NCBI GenBank assembly: GCA_019843655.1
Contig: JACDQD010000003.1
Location: 26,772,224-26,836,223, forward strand
Origin: Lethocerus indicus
Taxonomy: Eukaryota; Arthropoda; Insecta; Hemiptera; Belostomatidae
Reading direction: 5' to 3'
Length of the DNA: 64,000 bases
Shown piece after piece: positions 9,251 through 23,640 of this stretch. The notes under the pieces are model-generated. The model was not told where the DNA came from. It was given only the letters and a program-made list of their open reading frames with translations, and did no database searches. A program made the translations under genes and the position numbers. Numbering within the stretch: the stretch's first letter is position 1; each line of letters opens with the position of its first letter.

Positions 9251-12200
9251 ATAAATTTAGCCCAGTCTAGTTTATGGCTCGTTATTTATATTTCGCGAGC
9301 TTTGATCCTCCAATCCTGTCCGTCCGCTATAAACTAATGGGGGATTCGAGTGTTTCGATTATTTTTTTGTAGTATCATTTACATTATTAACGGTGATTTT
9401 ATTTGTTTATTCCTTAAAAGTATAATTATTTATGATGTATTTAAGAATATATGAAAGTGCATACATCTCCCCATTCATTCCCAACGTTGGGCAATACCCA
9501 CGTATTAATCTTATATTGCAGGCGGTTGAAGTGCAGGTGTTAAACATAAAATATATCAGAATAAGACGGGTTTAATAATTTCATGTTACAGTGCTTAGTT
9601 ATAATTCCGTGTAACGATTCTTCATTTTGAATGCACTGAGTCATACTTGGATGTCGTTAGTGTTTAAAGCCTAAACCTTGAATTGTTATTAATAATTTTA
9701 TGACCAAGTTTTAATAATTTCCCAGTTCTCGTGTCTAATGGTATGTGTGAAAACGTCATCATTGTTTGTTGTATTTAATGATACGGCAGTATGATTCATC
9801 TTATGCCTTCTAACAACGCTTTTGCCTTACGTAACTATTAGACATCACTCTGGGTAGGATGTTTTCTCACTTTTCTGGATTCCTGAACGAATTAAACTAA
9901 TCATGGCCTTGGTTTTAGTAGGAAAATCAACAGCAGGACTTAGGAATAAGAGGTCTTATCGAACAGTCCAGGGCAACTAGATTCTAGAAAAAACTAGCAT
10001 GGGGAAAAACTATTCCCGTACCAGTTAGAGACTATTTGATATCTAGGTAATAACGACATTTAATATCAACTAGAAATAATTGTCGTCCTACTAATGTAAT
10101 ATGTGTGGTTTCATAAAAAGCATTTTTGTACCTCGCCGACTTACTGTAATGGAGCGGGACTAGCAAAACACACGGGACAGACGATTATAAGAATATATTT
10201 AGAGTAAGGTAGTCATCTACTTATAATACTTAAAAGAAGTTAAGTCTGTTGAAGCTTCAGGATTTAATTGAAATCCCCTTATTTCAAAAAAATAATTTTC
10301 TCAACAACGACTCGAGGGTGGTCCTAGATAATATTTAGTGGAAATTTCCATTATGAAAGGAAACTGCGCTGATTTGGGTTATCCGCCGGGAAATAATTTA
10401 AATCGATTTAACGTAGGTTTAAATTCGACCTTGGTAGTGGCGTCGGTGATGCTCCATGAATGATGATGCCCAGTTGGTAATGTTGATGATGCGGAGGATG
10501 TGCTACAGAATGTTGCATTCTAGGCACGCTCGTGCCACGTTTCCTTTATATCATAGTCTCTCCCCCTCATTCTGCTTTCTTCAGTAGATGGTATTTCGCT
10601 GGATAAGCTGTAGCAGTATCTTTATAACGTTATTGCATCGCGATATGAGGCCGCAGAAAAACTAGGGAGGTTGATGTCCAAAAAGCGTCGAAATGCTCTC
10701 TTTAATTAAGTTAAGTATTAGACTAGAGTATTTAGTCTTCTGATTTGTTATTTTTACTCCTATAAGTCTACAATTTTTTTCAAGAAAATACCAAAGGAAT
10801 AATTCTTCTCCTTTCATTCATATTTTGAGTATCCTTATCTAATTTTTAGGGAATCATTTCTGATAATTCGAGTTTCACCGACCGCGTTCGAGTAGTTTGT
10901 ACACAAATCGTAACTTGGAATTTTAAGGAGGTAGATTTTTCATATCCGAGGATAATGTGGTATTGCTAGTCATATTGTTGGCTGTGAACGTCAGGGTTCG
11001 AAGACCTTGGCCTGTGGCTGGGGCGGCACAGCTCGCCACTATCACTCTTACTCTCAGTTGATCCGACTCTCACTGATGAGGTAAATTTCCGGTGGACGCT
11101 GCGCCTCCGGTTTTATTATTGCAACCTAGTCCCCATTTTCAGCGACTCTATTCTTGTCAGATGACAACCCAACACTTGTTCTTAACGAGTTCATTCCAAG
11201 TCAAATGTTCACCTATTTTTTATACTCATGCTGCTATACTACGTTAAACCAACGGTCTGGACAGTAATGACGGGATGATGACGATGTTTGTAGAAAATAT
11301 GTGAGTCAGAATACTCCGATTTTTTGAATCCTTGAGCGTAGGAGGTACTGAGGTGTTACGCTAGGAAAAACAACACGCCTTGAAACAATAAAGTTTAATA
11401 ATAACTTTATAGTCTCCCGTTATAAATTTCTGGGTTACGAAAGAATTGTTTTGAAATACCCATGTGATACCATAACTTAGTAAGGATATGTAGGTATTAA
11501 ACGTATACCGCTCCCAGCGGCCTTATTCGAACCGGTTTATTGACTCATCCTGCGGAAACTGAAGAATTTCATTTTCTTGATCCACTGGGAATTAACTTAG
11601 TTTGGAGATTAAATAGTTTCTAGTTCTAAGTGGATAATATAAAATGGGCCTAGGTGTGCTTCCGAGTAATTTCGCTTCTCGTTAAATGAACACCTAACGG
11701 ATTCCTTGGATTTATTGGAACCGTGGTAGGTGGTGTCATCTTGTTAATATTTGGATACACTTACAGTGTCCTCTAACGCATTATCTGGCGTGCTAATTAC
11801 TGATAATGCGAGTCGATAGCCTGCGCAAAATATGGCGGCTTTGGGCTGTTCATTAGCGTTGGGCCTGGGTACTCCAGATACCGGAATGCTCTTATCCGGC
11901 TATTCAACAGATTATAATTCAATGATTTAATTTACCGTACAGACACATTAGAAAACGTTCACTTCCGTTCCGTACAACATTTTCATTCCTGTTCAACCTT
12001 TAATAGCGGTTACCAGTAATAACTTAATACTAAACTAAGCAATACTACTAAACCAGTCCTAAACCCATTAATTATACACGTCCCAAGAGAAATGTGACAA
12101 TGAATTTTGATAAATGGTTTTCTCATAGGACAGCTGCTGAAAGGTTAGCACTAATTGTATTCGCAATTAACCTGGAGACATCCGTTTGTTTAAGTGTAGC

Positions 12201-12827
12201 GAATTTGAGAGTAATCTCTGAGTGACTGGCTTAGAGTTTTAATGAAGAAGTGGGCGGATATCCGTTGACTTGGATATTCAACTGGTTGGTACGTGGTCAA
12301 CATTTAAAAAATATATATGAAAAGGGATGCGGTCTTTACGATCATTACTGAATACTAATATTCCATATATAACAAATCATCTTTGTTTTTATGGCTTTAG
12401 TTTGCTGGACGCATGGGGGAAAACGACTTGGCGCCGGTGTGTCATCGGTGACATGCTGTGAATCGTATTTATTTTTTCCCGTTTGATATAATTTTGATAA
12501 CACCGCCAGTATTTTTAACTTACATTAAAACCTGTACTACCTTATTTATGTCAAATTTACTTATGTTTTTTGTTTTTAAAATTACATAGGATAAATCCGC
12601 AATAATAAAATTAGAGAAGTCCGGACCGGAATTCAAACCGATGACATCGGAGCGAATGCCGTATGCCCACGTCGCTTTTAATATGGCTTTGTAAATTTTT
12701 AGTTTCTTGGCTAAGGTCAGTTTTGACGTCCGTTTCAGTAAAGGAAAGAAGATGTCCGAGCAATATCAGTAGTGTGAGGGTGGGTAGCTGTGGACTGATG
12801 AGGGGTCGGGACTGTCTGGCCGACGTC

Positions 12828-12995
12828 TACCGCCTCCACGCCGCTTTAATTACCGCCCCGCCCTCCCCGCTTAAACCTCCCCCCTCGCTCTCTCCCGTAT
12901 CGATTCCCCTCTATAAACCTCCTCCCTCCGTCACCGTCGCACTATATACCCCTCAACCCTCTCACCCCGTTATTCCGGCCACCCTAATAAATTCA
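12828..12995 (+). repeat. C-rich, strand-asymmetric block
   Basis: About 170 nt dominated by C and T with few G on the plus strand, including CCTCCCCGCTTAAACCTCCC. It yields a Pro/Ser-rich open frame on the same strand (12663-13022) that I do not consider a gene. Confidence 0.55.
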
Positions 12996-15900
12996 TACGC
13001 CGGGTCGAGTACGCAGGTGTGAGGGCTAGCCGGGTGCGCCCTAATAGTGTTTACCGACTGTGCTATTTGGACCGTGGATTAGTATTCGTATTGATTTACA
13101 ATATTTTTTATTCATCGATAAAGTTTATTTCTTACAGACGCGCGTAATTGAAGAGTGTCGAATTATTCGTGGAACAAATGGGATCTATGGAGGTAGCTTG
13201 GCCTAGGAACACTATATGAGTATAGAGGGGGAAAAAACTTGTGTGCAAAGGCAACCTTACCACGCTTGAATAGCATCATAAAGATTTTCTCGGAATTGAT
13301 GTTTTAGTGGTATAAACGGTTCCGGGTGTGGAAAAATTACATCGATCGAAACCGTAATTCGGAATGGATCTGGGAATGAGAAACAATTATTCAGGAAGAG
13401 CGGAGTTGCCTTCATTCTTCATTATTATCATCTCTCTTCAGATGAAAACTTCATCGTATGAATTAAAATCAATTCACTCTTTATTCTTTATTATATTTCA
13501 GTACTGTATACACTATCGTGTATGATCCTAATATAACCAAGGTCTATAATTATATATCGTACGATTTAAAAATTATTAAAATAAATTAGATTAATTTACG
13601 AGAAAAGTTTTTGACTTATTTATGTTGGTTGCCGTGTTTTAAGAATTTCGAGTAAACGTTATTTGTGGTTAAATCTGCGAGCCATCTAATATTTTCTGTG
13701 TGATCTCTGGCTCGTTTGGCCTTTGACTATACCGGTTTGGGCTTCTCGCCCGTTTTTGTTAAAATCAGGTATTGCTATGGTAATTGATCTGCATATGTAG
13801 TGTCGACAGTTGGAATAATGATTTAGCGCTCTTGCCATTACCCGGTTAAATACAACTGCCCTGGACACTGATTCGCAATGCGTTTCCAATGTCGCAGAAT
13901 GAGGGTCTCTGCCTCGGAAAAGTTCCGGCTTAGACTAATGATCTGCCCGCCGGTCGTATGGCTAGCGCGGAATGGCGCTGGTTTTCTGGCCCCCTGCCCG
14001 CTAGTGCCCTCGGACCCCACAAAATAAAAAGCTTTGACTTTCGCCCGGCTATCTGTTCGATCGGGGAGCCAGTAGAGATGGGTCGCTGCTGATAACTTAG
14101 GCTATTTGTCAACGGAATTTTTGGTCGGCTAATTTTGAATGGAGGAAATCGGCTGTCTTAAAGTACTGTGGCATGTTGGGAGAGTTTTTAAACATAAACT
14201 TTTGCAACTGATCGAAAATTTTATTAAAACATCTAATCATACACGGATGCTGTACTACTTAAGTTATTTTATCTGTGTATATAAACCACTTGTTATTTTA
14301 TCCTTCGCCTGGAATTTGTTTACGTGAAAAACATTTTTAATATAGGTCTGCTGAAGAATCATGTGTCATAGACAGTAACAGTGCAGGAAAATATACCTGT
14401 TCTTTGTTGGATATGTGTTCGAACAATGAACCTATTAGACAAGCCATTTTCAGCCAAACTAGTGGTTTCTAGTCGCTCGAAAATAACCTTACTGCTTTAT
14501 TTTTTGAGGTTAAACTGATTAAATTATAATTACTGATAATTAAGGGCGGTGTGAACATAAATAACTTAAAGCCGTAACTATCTGTTTATCTATTATATAC
14601 TATTAAATACTACGAAATTCCTAGTTGTTCGCAGTTCTGGTGTTAGCCACCGTGTGCTTGTCGTGTCATACCAGTGATATATACCCAACGTACTCGAGAT
14701 CAATTTCCCGGGGTATTGATCAAAACCCATCAATCTGTACATCTGCCGCACTGCCTGCCTCCCTACCAAACTGGGCCTGTTGGGGGCAGCAGCAAGGGCG
14801 TTGGGACTGCATTGTGAGTTAGTTTCGAATTATAAGCTAATAGTGCTCGTATTGTACCAAAACCGCGCAGAATACAACCGCGGTGGTAAAAATCCCACTT
14901 TGGGGTCTGGGTTGTGATTGTAAATGTAGACTTGAATTCCTTCATTTTATTATAGAATGGTGGCACGAACCTAATCCGTTTTAGTCGTCAAAAACTGGGT
15001 CTGCTAAAATTTCAGCATTCACATTATTGACTGGTTGAGTAAAATGCACAATCAATAAAACTCATTTAAGCAGTTTCTCAATGTTTACTTAAATTTCCCA
15101 TTTACTTCAATTGGAGAAGTATGTTAATTTCTGTGGAGTTTTAGCACGGAACGTAATACAAAATACAGTATCGTCCGGTGTCTACCAGCATCTGCGTGTT
15201 ATGTGTCCAGTTTGTTTTTGGGTTAATTTATCGCATTATAGGGGGTACATTATCACTATAATGTAGGGAAAAAATAGTCTGTTTGAACAATGCCCGAATG
15301 ACCGTGATCTGAATAGTTGACTTTAGAGAGGACATCGCGTGTTAGTAACTAGAAGCCTGGCTAGGAAATAAGCAGGTTGAGGATTACCTGGTTCAGGCAT
15401 ACATTAGGTGACAATACCTGAACCCGTGGAATGGGGTGGTGGTCCCTTTGTTGTCTCCACTATTAACACAGAGAATCCTCGGAGGAGGACCACGGTTTTA
15501 CTGTTGAACAAAAGACGCGGTGTTTCGGAAAATAAATAACGCCCCCCTCTACCCTCGCCGCCACTTTCTCGGTGCGCTCGTAAAGAAGGCACGCGAGAAA
15601 GTTAATTTACGTCCTCAACATCATGTAGGCCGAAGGAAATACTGTACACGCTTGTGTGTGCTCGTGTCATTTCGTTACTGGAGAATGCCTCTTTCTCCTT
15701 GTTCGGACTTGTAAAGAAGAATCCGCCATAATAATTATGAGCAGACAGCAGACTACATCCGTACTATAGTTTCCACGCAAAGGACCATAATAAAATTGAC
15801 TTCTTTCTGTAACTTTGTAGCATTATTTAATTCCACACCGTACGTGGTATGGCGTTTATGGAACATAGGTTAATGAATTAAGCAAAATATTGTTTCTAAA

Positions 15901-16582
15901 AGTTTATTTTATAAAAGTAGGGCATGTATTCTTTATACAGAAACATTTATATAAAATTCTATAAATTACTATGTACATAATAATAGTCAGGTCCCTGTTT
16001 ATCTATTTCGAATCATGTTTTTGGCTGTTATAAAGAGTAGTAGCATAGTACTTAATCGGCGCTCTCAACGGTACGTCACTTTTATGCAATTAGTTCTGCA
16101 TAGTCAATTTATATTCAGACACATGATTGGACAAGAATTTACATGGTGTCATTGCGATAATATGAACGTACTGAATGAAAGAGGGATTTTTTGCAATTAA
16201 ATCGCATTATCGATAAGTGTGTTTTTTCTTGACTGCAAGAATTAAGTTATTTATATTGTCGGCGGCCAGTTAGTTAGCGGCCGCATATTATGTCCAAAAT
16301 AAAAAATACAAATAAAATCAATTACTTTTAAGAGCCCACTTTGAAACCCACGATACAGGCTATTTCGAGTGTGAGGCGATTTTCTACTCAATTTGCTGCC
16401 GGCGGTGCGCCTCCGCCGAGTGCAAAATTGAAATTGGCTCTCGCGATTAGTTATACCTGGAGAGCTTTCCACTGCCTGCCTGTAATAAGCCGGCGCTCCT
16501 TCCACGCTTCCACGCATTTTTGCATTCAGTTAAAAGGCCGGCTGATGTAGTTGTTACACCTTCAAAGGAGGGGGAGGGTCAC

Positions 16583-16592
16583 GGGGGGGGGG
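16583..16592 (+). repeat. Poly-G run
   Basis: Ten consecutive G preceded by a G-rich stretch (GGAGGGGGAGGGTCAC), giving four G-tracts within about 30 nt on the plus strand, a sequence that could form a G-quadruplex. Confidence 0.6.
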
Positions 16593-19500
16593 TTCAAAAT
16601 TAATCCCGTTTGAGACTCCACGCGTCGTAATTAGCGTTGAGGCTTTTGAGAGCTGAAAATCCGCGGCCGATTTATTAAGTTTTAGTGAGTGTGTTTTTCG
16701 GCTGGTACCTCATGAGAGAGCCCTCGGCTGGAGTGTCTCATTTGGCTAAGTTTTGGGGGAGGCCCACTCTCTACACCGCCCCCCGCGTTGAACGCAGTAA
16801 TAAATTGTGCCCGGGAGTTTGCCAAATCGAAGAGCCATTTTACTCGGACGCGAAACTCCGCCTCTTGTTTTCGATGCGGCATTATCCACGCCAGTAAGGC
16901 TTATCGGATATCGAACATTCACTTTGTCACCATCTAAAAATACTTCAGTTGCCCGTTGCATCTTTCGGAATGTGGTGGGGAGGGTGACAATGTACAGAGG
17001 CAGTCATGCCTTGATGCGAGTGTTATTGGTACTATTTCCGGTAATATCACTGCTAATTTGCAAAACATAATTTGCAGTAATTTAACCCGCTGACGTATTC
17101 GAAGTCTTCTTAATAAGGGACGGAATAAGGGAGCCTTCTTAACACAGGGAAAAATAAACGAGACATTCTAAACGTCCCTCGGATTTTGTTAGTGTGTTTT
17201 CTCGGGGATATTGTGTTCCCAGCGGTCGTCTTCCCATCGATAATTAACGACCTTCGCGTAATCCTATTCTTCTTCAATAGGCGCTTCTTCTATTATTCTC
17301 TAGCTCTTTTTATTAGTGGGCGCGTAATATTATTATCCAATCCCTTCTTCCCTTTACGTAATCGGCAGCATTGTTAGTTCGAGTCTGCGTCGTAATTTAT
17401 TGAGTGCACTGCTTCGCCGATTTGTAATAAGGTTGTATTTTTTATCGGTCAGAGAAAGTTCGTCCAATGTGAATTTCGATTCGTGCATTTTTTATGCATA
17501 AAACGAATGATTACGCGCTATCTATTCTCTCTTAACACAGTGACGCGTAATTCCGAAATATGTAATATTAGGTATTTCAGACAATAAAAAATAATTATTA
17601 CTCGTTAACAGTTCTGCACGTTTTTATTTTTATTGTAGCAGTGTTCTTAAGTGTTTCGTCATAGTGTTTAAATCGAATTTAAGTAGTTCTTTCCATTCGT
17701 TATTTTGAACATACTGGTGAAATCGGTTATTCCTAAAGTTTAGAAGGCTACTACTCGATTTTAGGTTGCGTTTTTATAACTTAGTATAATTGATAGGAAT
17801 TCCTGGCTGGTAGAAAACCGGTTCGATACATTCCCATAAACAAAATTCTTTTCTGTAAGTCGAAACCGGGACTCTAGAGCGACGACGATAACTTGGGCGT
17901 TTCGAATAGCTGAGGCTCTAAATAGTCCCAATATGTTAAAAACTGAGCAGTTAGGCTTTCTTTCTCCGTGCACGACCTAAATTGTGTATGTGTTGTGTGA
18001 TGGAAGAACCACTATACTGTACGGTCTTATAATTTGTGTGATAGTGGCGTCGGTCTGAGATACGTTGCAGACTAATAGAACTCCAGGCTCAAAAGCGGCC
18101 ATTGATTGCTTATCTGCTCGCGCTTCTGTACGTGCGCACGATGCACACGCTTCGCGTACGCTCATGTAAATCGGCTCACTTGCACTTACTTCCTGGCTCA
18201 GTTTACCATGCCCATTACTTCTCGGGTTCCTTTTCCTTCCGGCTAGAACTAATTTTTTCAATCCGAGCAAGATGATTTGTACCAGTGACTCTACAAGTGC
18301 TTATATTGCATAAGATATATTTTCGATCCGCGATATTAAGATAAAATGGAATGGCTAAGTTTAGGAATTTTCATGTTTGATTAATTTTTAAGTAATTCAT
18401 TCAGTCTGACTTTACAGTTTTGAGTTCTTAAAAAGATGTAACTTTAAAGTGTCAATTATTATAATTTAATTCAATTTTAAAAGAACAAATTATTTCATGT
18501 CATTAATTGAAACCTGTAGTATGAAGCGTTGTTGGGACTCTATGTACATATATCGTTATGTACATTATAATTAATTGAATAAATATATCCCCCGAATTGA
18601 ATCGATGTTGAAATAATTACATGGAGGTATGAAAAGTTTCTTGCAGCTCTCAAAATATTATCTATTGAGAAACAAATAACATATAAGAATATAAAACGAA
18701 TTGCTCTCGAGTTAATAAGGTCGTTAGTTAAGGAGGTCGTTTTATTTATCATGTAAAATTTTCAGGTTCCCCCTTCGGGTTCTTAAACGCAGAGGCTTCC
18801 TTTTCTCACCCCGTATCAGAATCCTCCTATAATAAAATAAGACTAAAAGTGTTTTTCCGATAAAGTGTATCGGATAGCCGTGGCTCTTTACCAGGTTCAC
18901 AGTCGGATGCTCAAAGCCAATTTAGTGGGGACCTTAACGCAAAGGGGGCTTTAATTATGTAAGGAAGGGAGCAAATACACCCTCTCCCCCCCCCACGCAG
19001 TAGTGGACGGCCGGCGACCTTACCCGGAAACAAATAAATTCTAACCCGTCCATCTAATGCCCGCTCCCTTCCTTTTGATTTAAACTGGACCTCCTGCTAA
19101 AATTACCTTCACTTCGTTGATTTTGTCTCGTCCTGGACAGATGCCGGCTTCTCGCCAGCTTCAGTAGCGGTCCATCAGTAGATTATTGAGGCAATCGATG
19201 AACGTGAAACGTATATTCAATTTTTATCTGGGCCTCATGTATTTTAATTTGATAAGTTGAGTATATGTCCTCTTATTGGAATTTATTATCGGTTAGGTGC
19301 CGGTCTAATATGTGGGGCAGTAGTTGTGTTGACCGTGAGAAAACGATTCCCAGATAAATTGCAGTTTCCTCGAAATAATGGTTGATGGGTTGTTACGGAG
19401 TTCAATTGGGTAATACCCACTAAACTAGCAACTGTCGCTCAGTCAACTCCGATAATATTCCACATTTTCATACTGCGCTAAACGCACTATAAATATTAAG

Positions 19501-20730
19501 TTAAGTGGAATTTGTTGTCCCATGCTTGGTTTTGAGAGTGTGTGTAACTTAATGTATGGCCTATTGAATTCATAAATATTTCGATTTTAAAGATTATAAT
19601 TTCTCTCGCCTTAGTTCGGGAAATTGTTTTCGTTCCACCATATATTTGTTCTCACCTATCACAATTAGGTTTTTGCATGCCTGGTAAAAATATGAAATCC
19701 GTTCATCCAAAAAACAGCTAAACCAAGCTTTCGGCCAAGTTTGGTTGTGTATCAGTGTACTGGAACTAATTTAGTTAATTTGGAAAATGTCTCTAATTTT
19801 TAAAATATCGTTACGTGATAAAACTATCGATGACTTGTCGATTCTACACTGATTAATAGGTTTCGGTCCGCCTAATCGGAAGAATTAATTTGGTTTCGAT
19901 AATTCGGTTGGCAGCTTTGGGGGGCCTAAACGGGATTCGTCCGCCATTAAAGTGATTACTTGGTGGAGGGAAATTTGGATATTGCGGTGGGTCGCGTATT
20001 TGTCCCAATGAATTATGGGAGAGATTTCACTCTGGACGGCCGCTATTATTGTTTAATTTAGCGGACCCGATTAGGACGTTTTAAATTGATCACTCTTTAC
20101 GGTTAATTGAATTTTCCCGATTGGTGTCTTCCCCGATAAAAGTGGTCACGATAATGTCAACAAACGCCGGGCATTCGCTCTATGGATTAGCCTGTCAAGA
20201 TAAATGCGCGGGGCTGGGTAACATAGGCCGGGTACTTAGTTTTCCACATCGCATGATTAATATTTATAGTTTTTTGGTTATCGACTCAAAATGGAGAGTT
20301 AAAGTGGACTTGATGGGATTAAGAAATGTATATAATGCAAATTTTCCATTCCATGGAGTTCTGAACACTGAGAATACGAAGGTTCCTTCATTCATAGCTC
20401 CTAGCGATAGACCTCAATTCCAATCCTTTCCAGGAGTCATGTATACCTCAACATTCCAACAGTTGCCGAAGTCATAAAATCCCGGTTCTTAAAATTTCAT
20501 TCCCGTTTTACTCCTCGTCCTAATTTGCTCGTTCAACGGCGTATTTTAAAAATGGAAAACAACCCATTACCCATCAAATATGCGTTGGATAATGTTGGCA
20601 GGCTGTATATCAAAGGCTGTATTTTCGGACGGACGTACGGGCGGGAAGTGGGTCCGGGACCGGTGAGTTGGCAAACAAGTCCCGTCCGCATAAACTCTCC
20701 CACCCGGCCCGACTTGAAACCGACTCTTCC

Positions 20731-20815
20731 CGCTTTGGTTCTACTGCATTATGCATTTGAATCCTAGAGGAGTCTGTGTCCCCAACCTCTGCCCCCTTAA
20801 ATAATAAAATATCCC
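20731..20815. repeat. Duplicated non-coding module, copy 1
   Basis: It contains a 28-bp segment (20732-20759) ending in CTGCATTATGCATTTG and, about 35 bp later, an AAATAATAAAATATCCCC segment. Both recur in the same order and spacing 757-758 bp downstream. The first segment differs from its partner at two of 28 positions. The intervening DNA has diverged, so this is an old duplication or a pair of constrained elements. Confidence 0.65.
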
Positions 20816-21487
20816 CGCCGCTCCCCGCTTAATATTACTCCTAACCGTCTTGTGAAAGCCGGTAAATACTGGGGTTACCCACCGGAGTAGTGCGATGTGC
20901 TAACTAACATTAGCGCCTTCCCAACTGGAAACATGAATTTATAAAATTCCCTTCGGCTATTGGGGCTGACACCCAACTGAAGATAGTGTGGGGAAACGAA
21001 AACTCAATTCTTCAACACAGCCCAATGAGCGAAGTAAATATTTCTATACTTCTGATTTTTTGACGCAGAATATCTGGTCATTTACCCTTTAATTATTTCT
21101 TTTAAATATGGTCTGGAATGAGATGTAAATTTTAGTTATTCTTAAATTACTTAATATTCCCAATTATAATATTTCGTCATAGCTATTATTATATGCATAT
21201 TTTTCAACTGTTCAAATCAGTTTGACTACTGTTATGGATCTGTATTCTTATTAACGAATTTATATATTAATAATATTTTAGTAAAATAATTGAAATTTAT
21301 TTACGTTTATTAAAACTCGATAATCAAATTTCTTCACTTCAACAATTCTTCGGAATTATAAAACATGGTAATGATTGACTGAAAGAATCAACAGTAACAA
21401 CGATGGAAGAATTAGCGTAAAACTCGGATGAAACTGAAAGTTTTCGACGGGTTTACACGTTTTAGTCTCGTCTTTTATCCCTTCCAC

Positions 21488-21573
21488 GGCTTTGCTTCTG
21501 CTGCATTATGCATTTGTAACTTGGACTTGGAAAGTCCACGTTTGCTCATCAGCTTTAATAATAAATATCCCCC
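21488..21573. repeat. Duplicated non-coding module, copy 2
   Basis: Partner of the module at 20731-20815: the 28-bp core is at 21489-21516, and the TTTAATAATAAATATCCCC segment at 21554-21572 corresponds to the second conserved part with one base deleted. There is no reading frame common to both copies. Confidence 0.65.
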
Positions 21574-23622
21574 ATAATACTACACCGAACATTTACACTC
21601 CCCCTTTCATTTTCCAAAACCGGTTATATCCGACCGCCCTACCAAAATCGACCCATCATTAACGTAAGTTCGAACCAATGTTTTTACATTACACGTATTT
21701 TCTGCCTAGATACTGCATTCCCCAAAATTATTTTTACACTTTAAACCATTTGCATGTACCAGTTGCAAGTAAAATTTGTAGAATAATTCTCCCCATTTCC
21801 GTATAAACACAAGTATACGTGTGTTTATATGTTACATACCGATTTAACCTTCATTGCACAATATCCAGTCTCGGAATTCTACTAAATTCTAAATTGTGTT
21901 CAACCAAAATGTATCGAAAACTCTAATTTCAAAGGCACCAATCAATTTCTACAGTACCGACATGTTATCAATAATTCTAGACTGAATCTGAAAAAGATTT
22001 GATTTATAACCACGAAAATATACTTACGTAATGACCATTACTTTAGTACCTATAAAGTCAGCTTTAATTTAAACTAAAGGTAAAAAATAAGGCCACCGCA
22101 GTTTGCTTATCGTGCGTATCATCTCTTCGGAAAATATATTATTTAATATAATTTTCTGGTCTGCGCAACAAAAATTGTCAGATGTATCGGAGTATTGTCA
22201 ATTTGGAAAACATGGTTCGCGTGTTATAGCATTAAGGTGTAACTGAAGGATTATTCACGTGGGTGATGCCTTTTGGTCGAGATCGAATGTTTTTCCTCGT
22301 CCCAGAACCGTTGGTCTCTCACTGGGAAAGAAATTTGCTCCTCCTCTCCCAATGGAACGCATCGTTTGCCGCGCTCCTCTCTTTTGCGGTTTCACAATTG
22401 CTTTTTCAGTCCGACGGACGCATTTTGGTTATCTGAGCCGGGCTTAAAACGATACGCCCAACCGTAATACCTACTTCCGTCGCCGATCCTTAAAAACAGA
22501 CAGCCGTTAGTGATTCAACGAAATTATGTTCCCCATCGCGCAATATAAGTAATTGTGGTATACATAATGATAACCACCATAATAAACGTATACATATGTA
22601 GTATACGTTGTCATAGTGCATATCATAAGATCAAATTTTCGGTAACGTTAAAATTTTTATTATTACAAATAGCATGAGAAAAACGTTAAACAAAAGTGTA
22701 GTATTCTTTTGGTCTCCGGGCTTTCAACTCGTCAATTTCAGTTGTTTAGTTGATGTTGGGTAATATGGATAGTATCTTTTGAATTAGGATTCATTAGATG
22801 TATATGCCCTGTTGGTGCCTGTTTACATCGTGTAAGTAAGAGTGGGTACAGCAATCGTGTAAGAGTACATCCCCCTAAACAGCAATTTAAATGAGTCGCG
22901 GTTTGGTGACACCGCAACATGATGCTGCCCTAGAGAAACATTCTGATGCTTTTAGGCATCCTGTTATCGTTCAAAATTGACGATTTTTATTAATATTCTT
23001 ACTTTACGTGGGCTGTGGCGTATTTTTAATTCTCGGGCCATTAAAATGAAAGCTTATTCTGATCACTTTTAACAAATTTAGTTCTCTAATTCTATTAATG
23101 ATAAACTGATGCGGATGTATAAAAGGTAATGAGAGTTTATCCTCTCAGTTAGAAGCGTAAATGAAAGGAATATCCCAATAATTAATAAAATATGACTCAA
23201 TAAATGGTAAATGCTCTCTGGAAATTTAAAACCGATAATGCAGAAAATCGACGTTGGCCCTATTAGAGAACAAATTGAAAACGTCATTCTTCAGCACTTT
23301 CATATGAATTACTGGACGTGTCATTGAAAGAGGATGGCGTTTTTTTATTAATATGAAAATATAGAGGTAAAGCTGCACTTGGTTCAAGATAATTATCAGA
23401 TGTATAGAGGGAGAAGCCTAAATATGAGGCTGGCGGTCCAGCAAGCAATAATTAAATTGGCCGTAATTGCTGTTGTATGAAACAGAGCGTCTCTTGCTGA
23501 ATTCTGCCCAATGTCAAGGTTGGCTTATTGCTCCTTTGCGTTTATGATTGCATTCCTTGCGTTTACAATTTATATATCACTTGGTGACTGATAAGTACTA
23601 TTTTTGATTTGACACATAAATG

Positions 23623-23640
23623 AGTGTGTGTGTGTGTGTT
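23623..23640. repeat. (GT)n microsatellite
   Basis: Short GT run of about nine units in AT-rich intron DNA. Confidence 0.9.

Noticed and set aside
12600..12670. tRNA-derived SINE relic on the minus strand (B-box-like GGTTTGAATTCC).
   Set aside because: No convincing A box at the right distance, no tail and no second copy recognised in the window.
12663..13022. 119-codon open frame with Pro/Ser-rich C-terminus.
   Set aside because: Composition follows the C-rich block; no splice sites or motif support coding.
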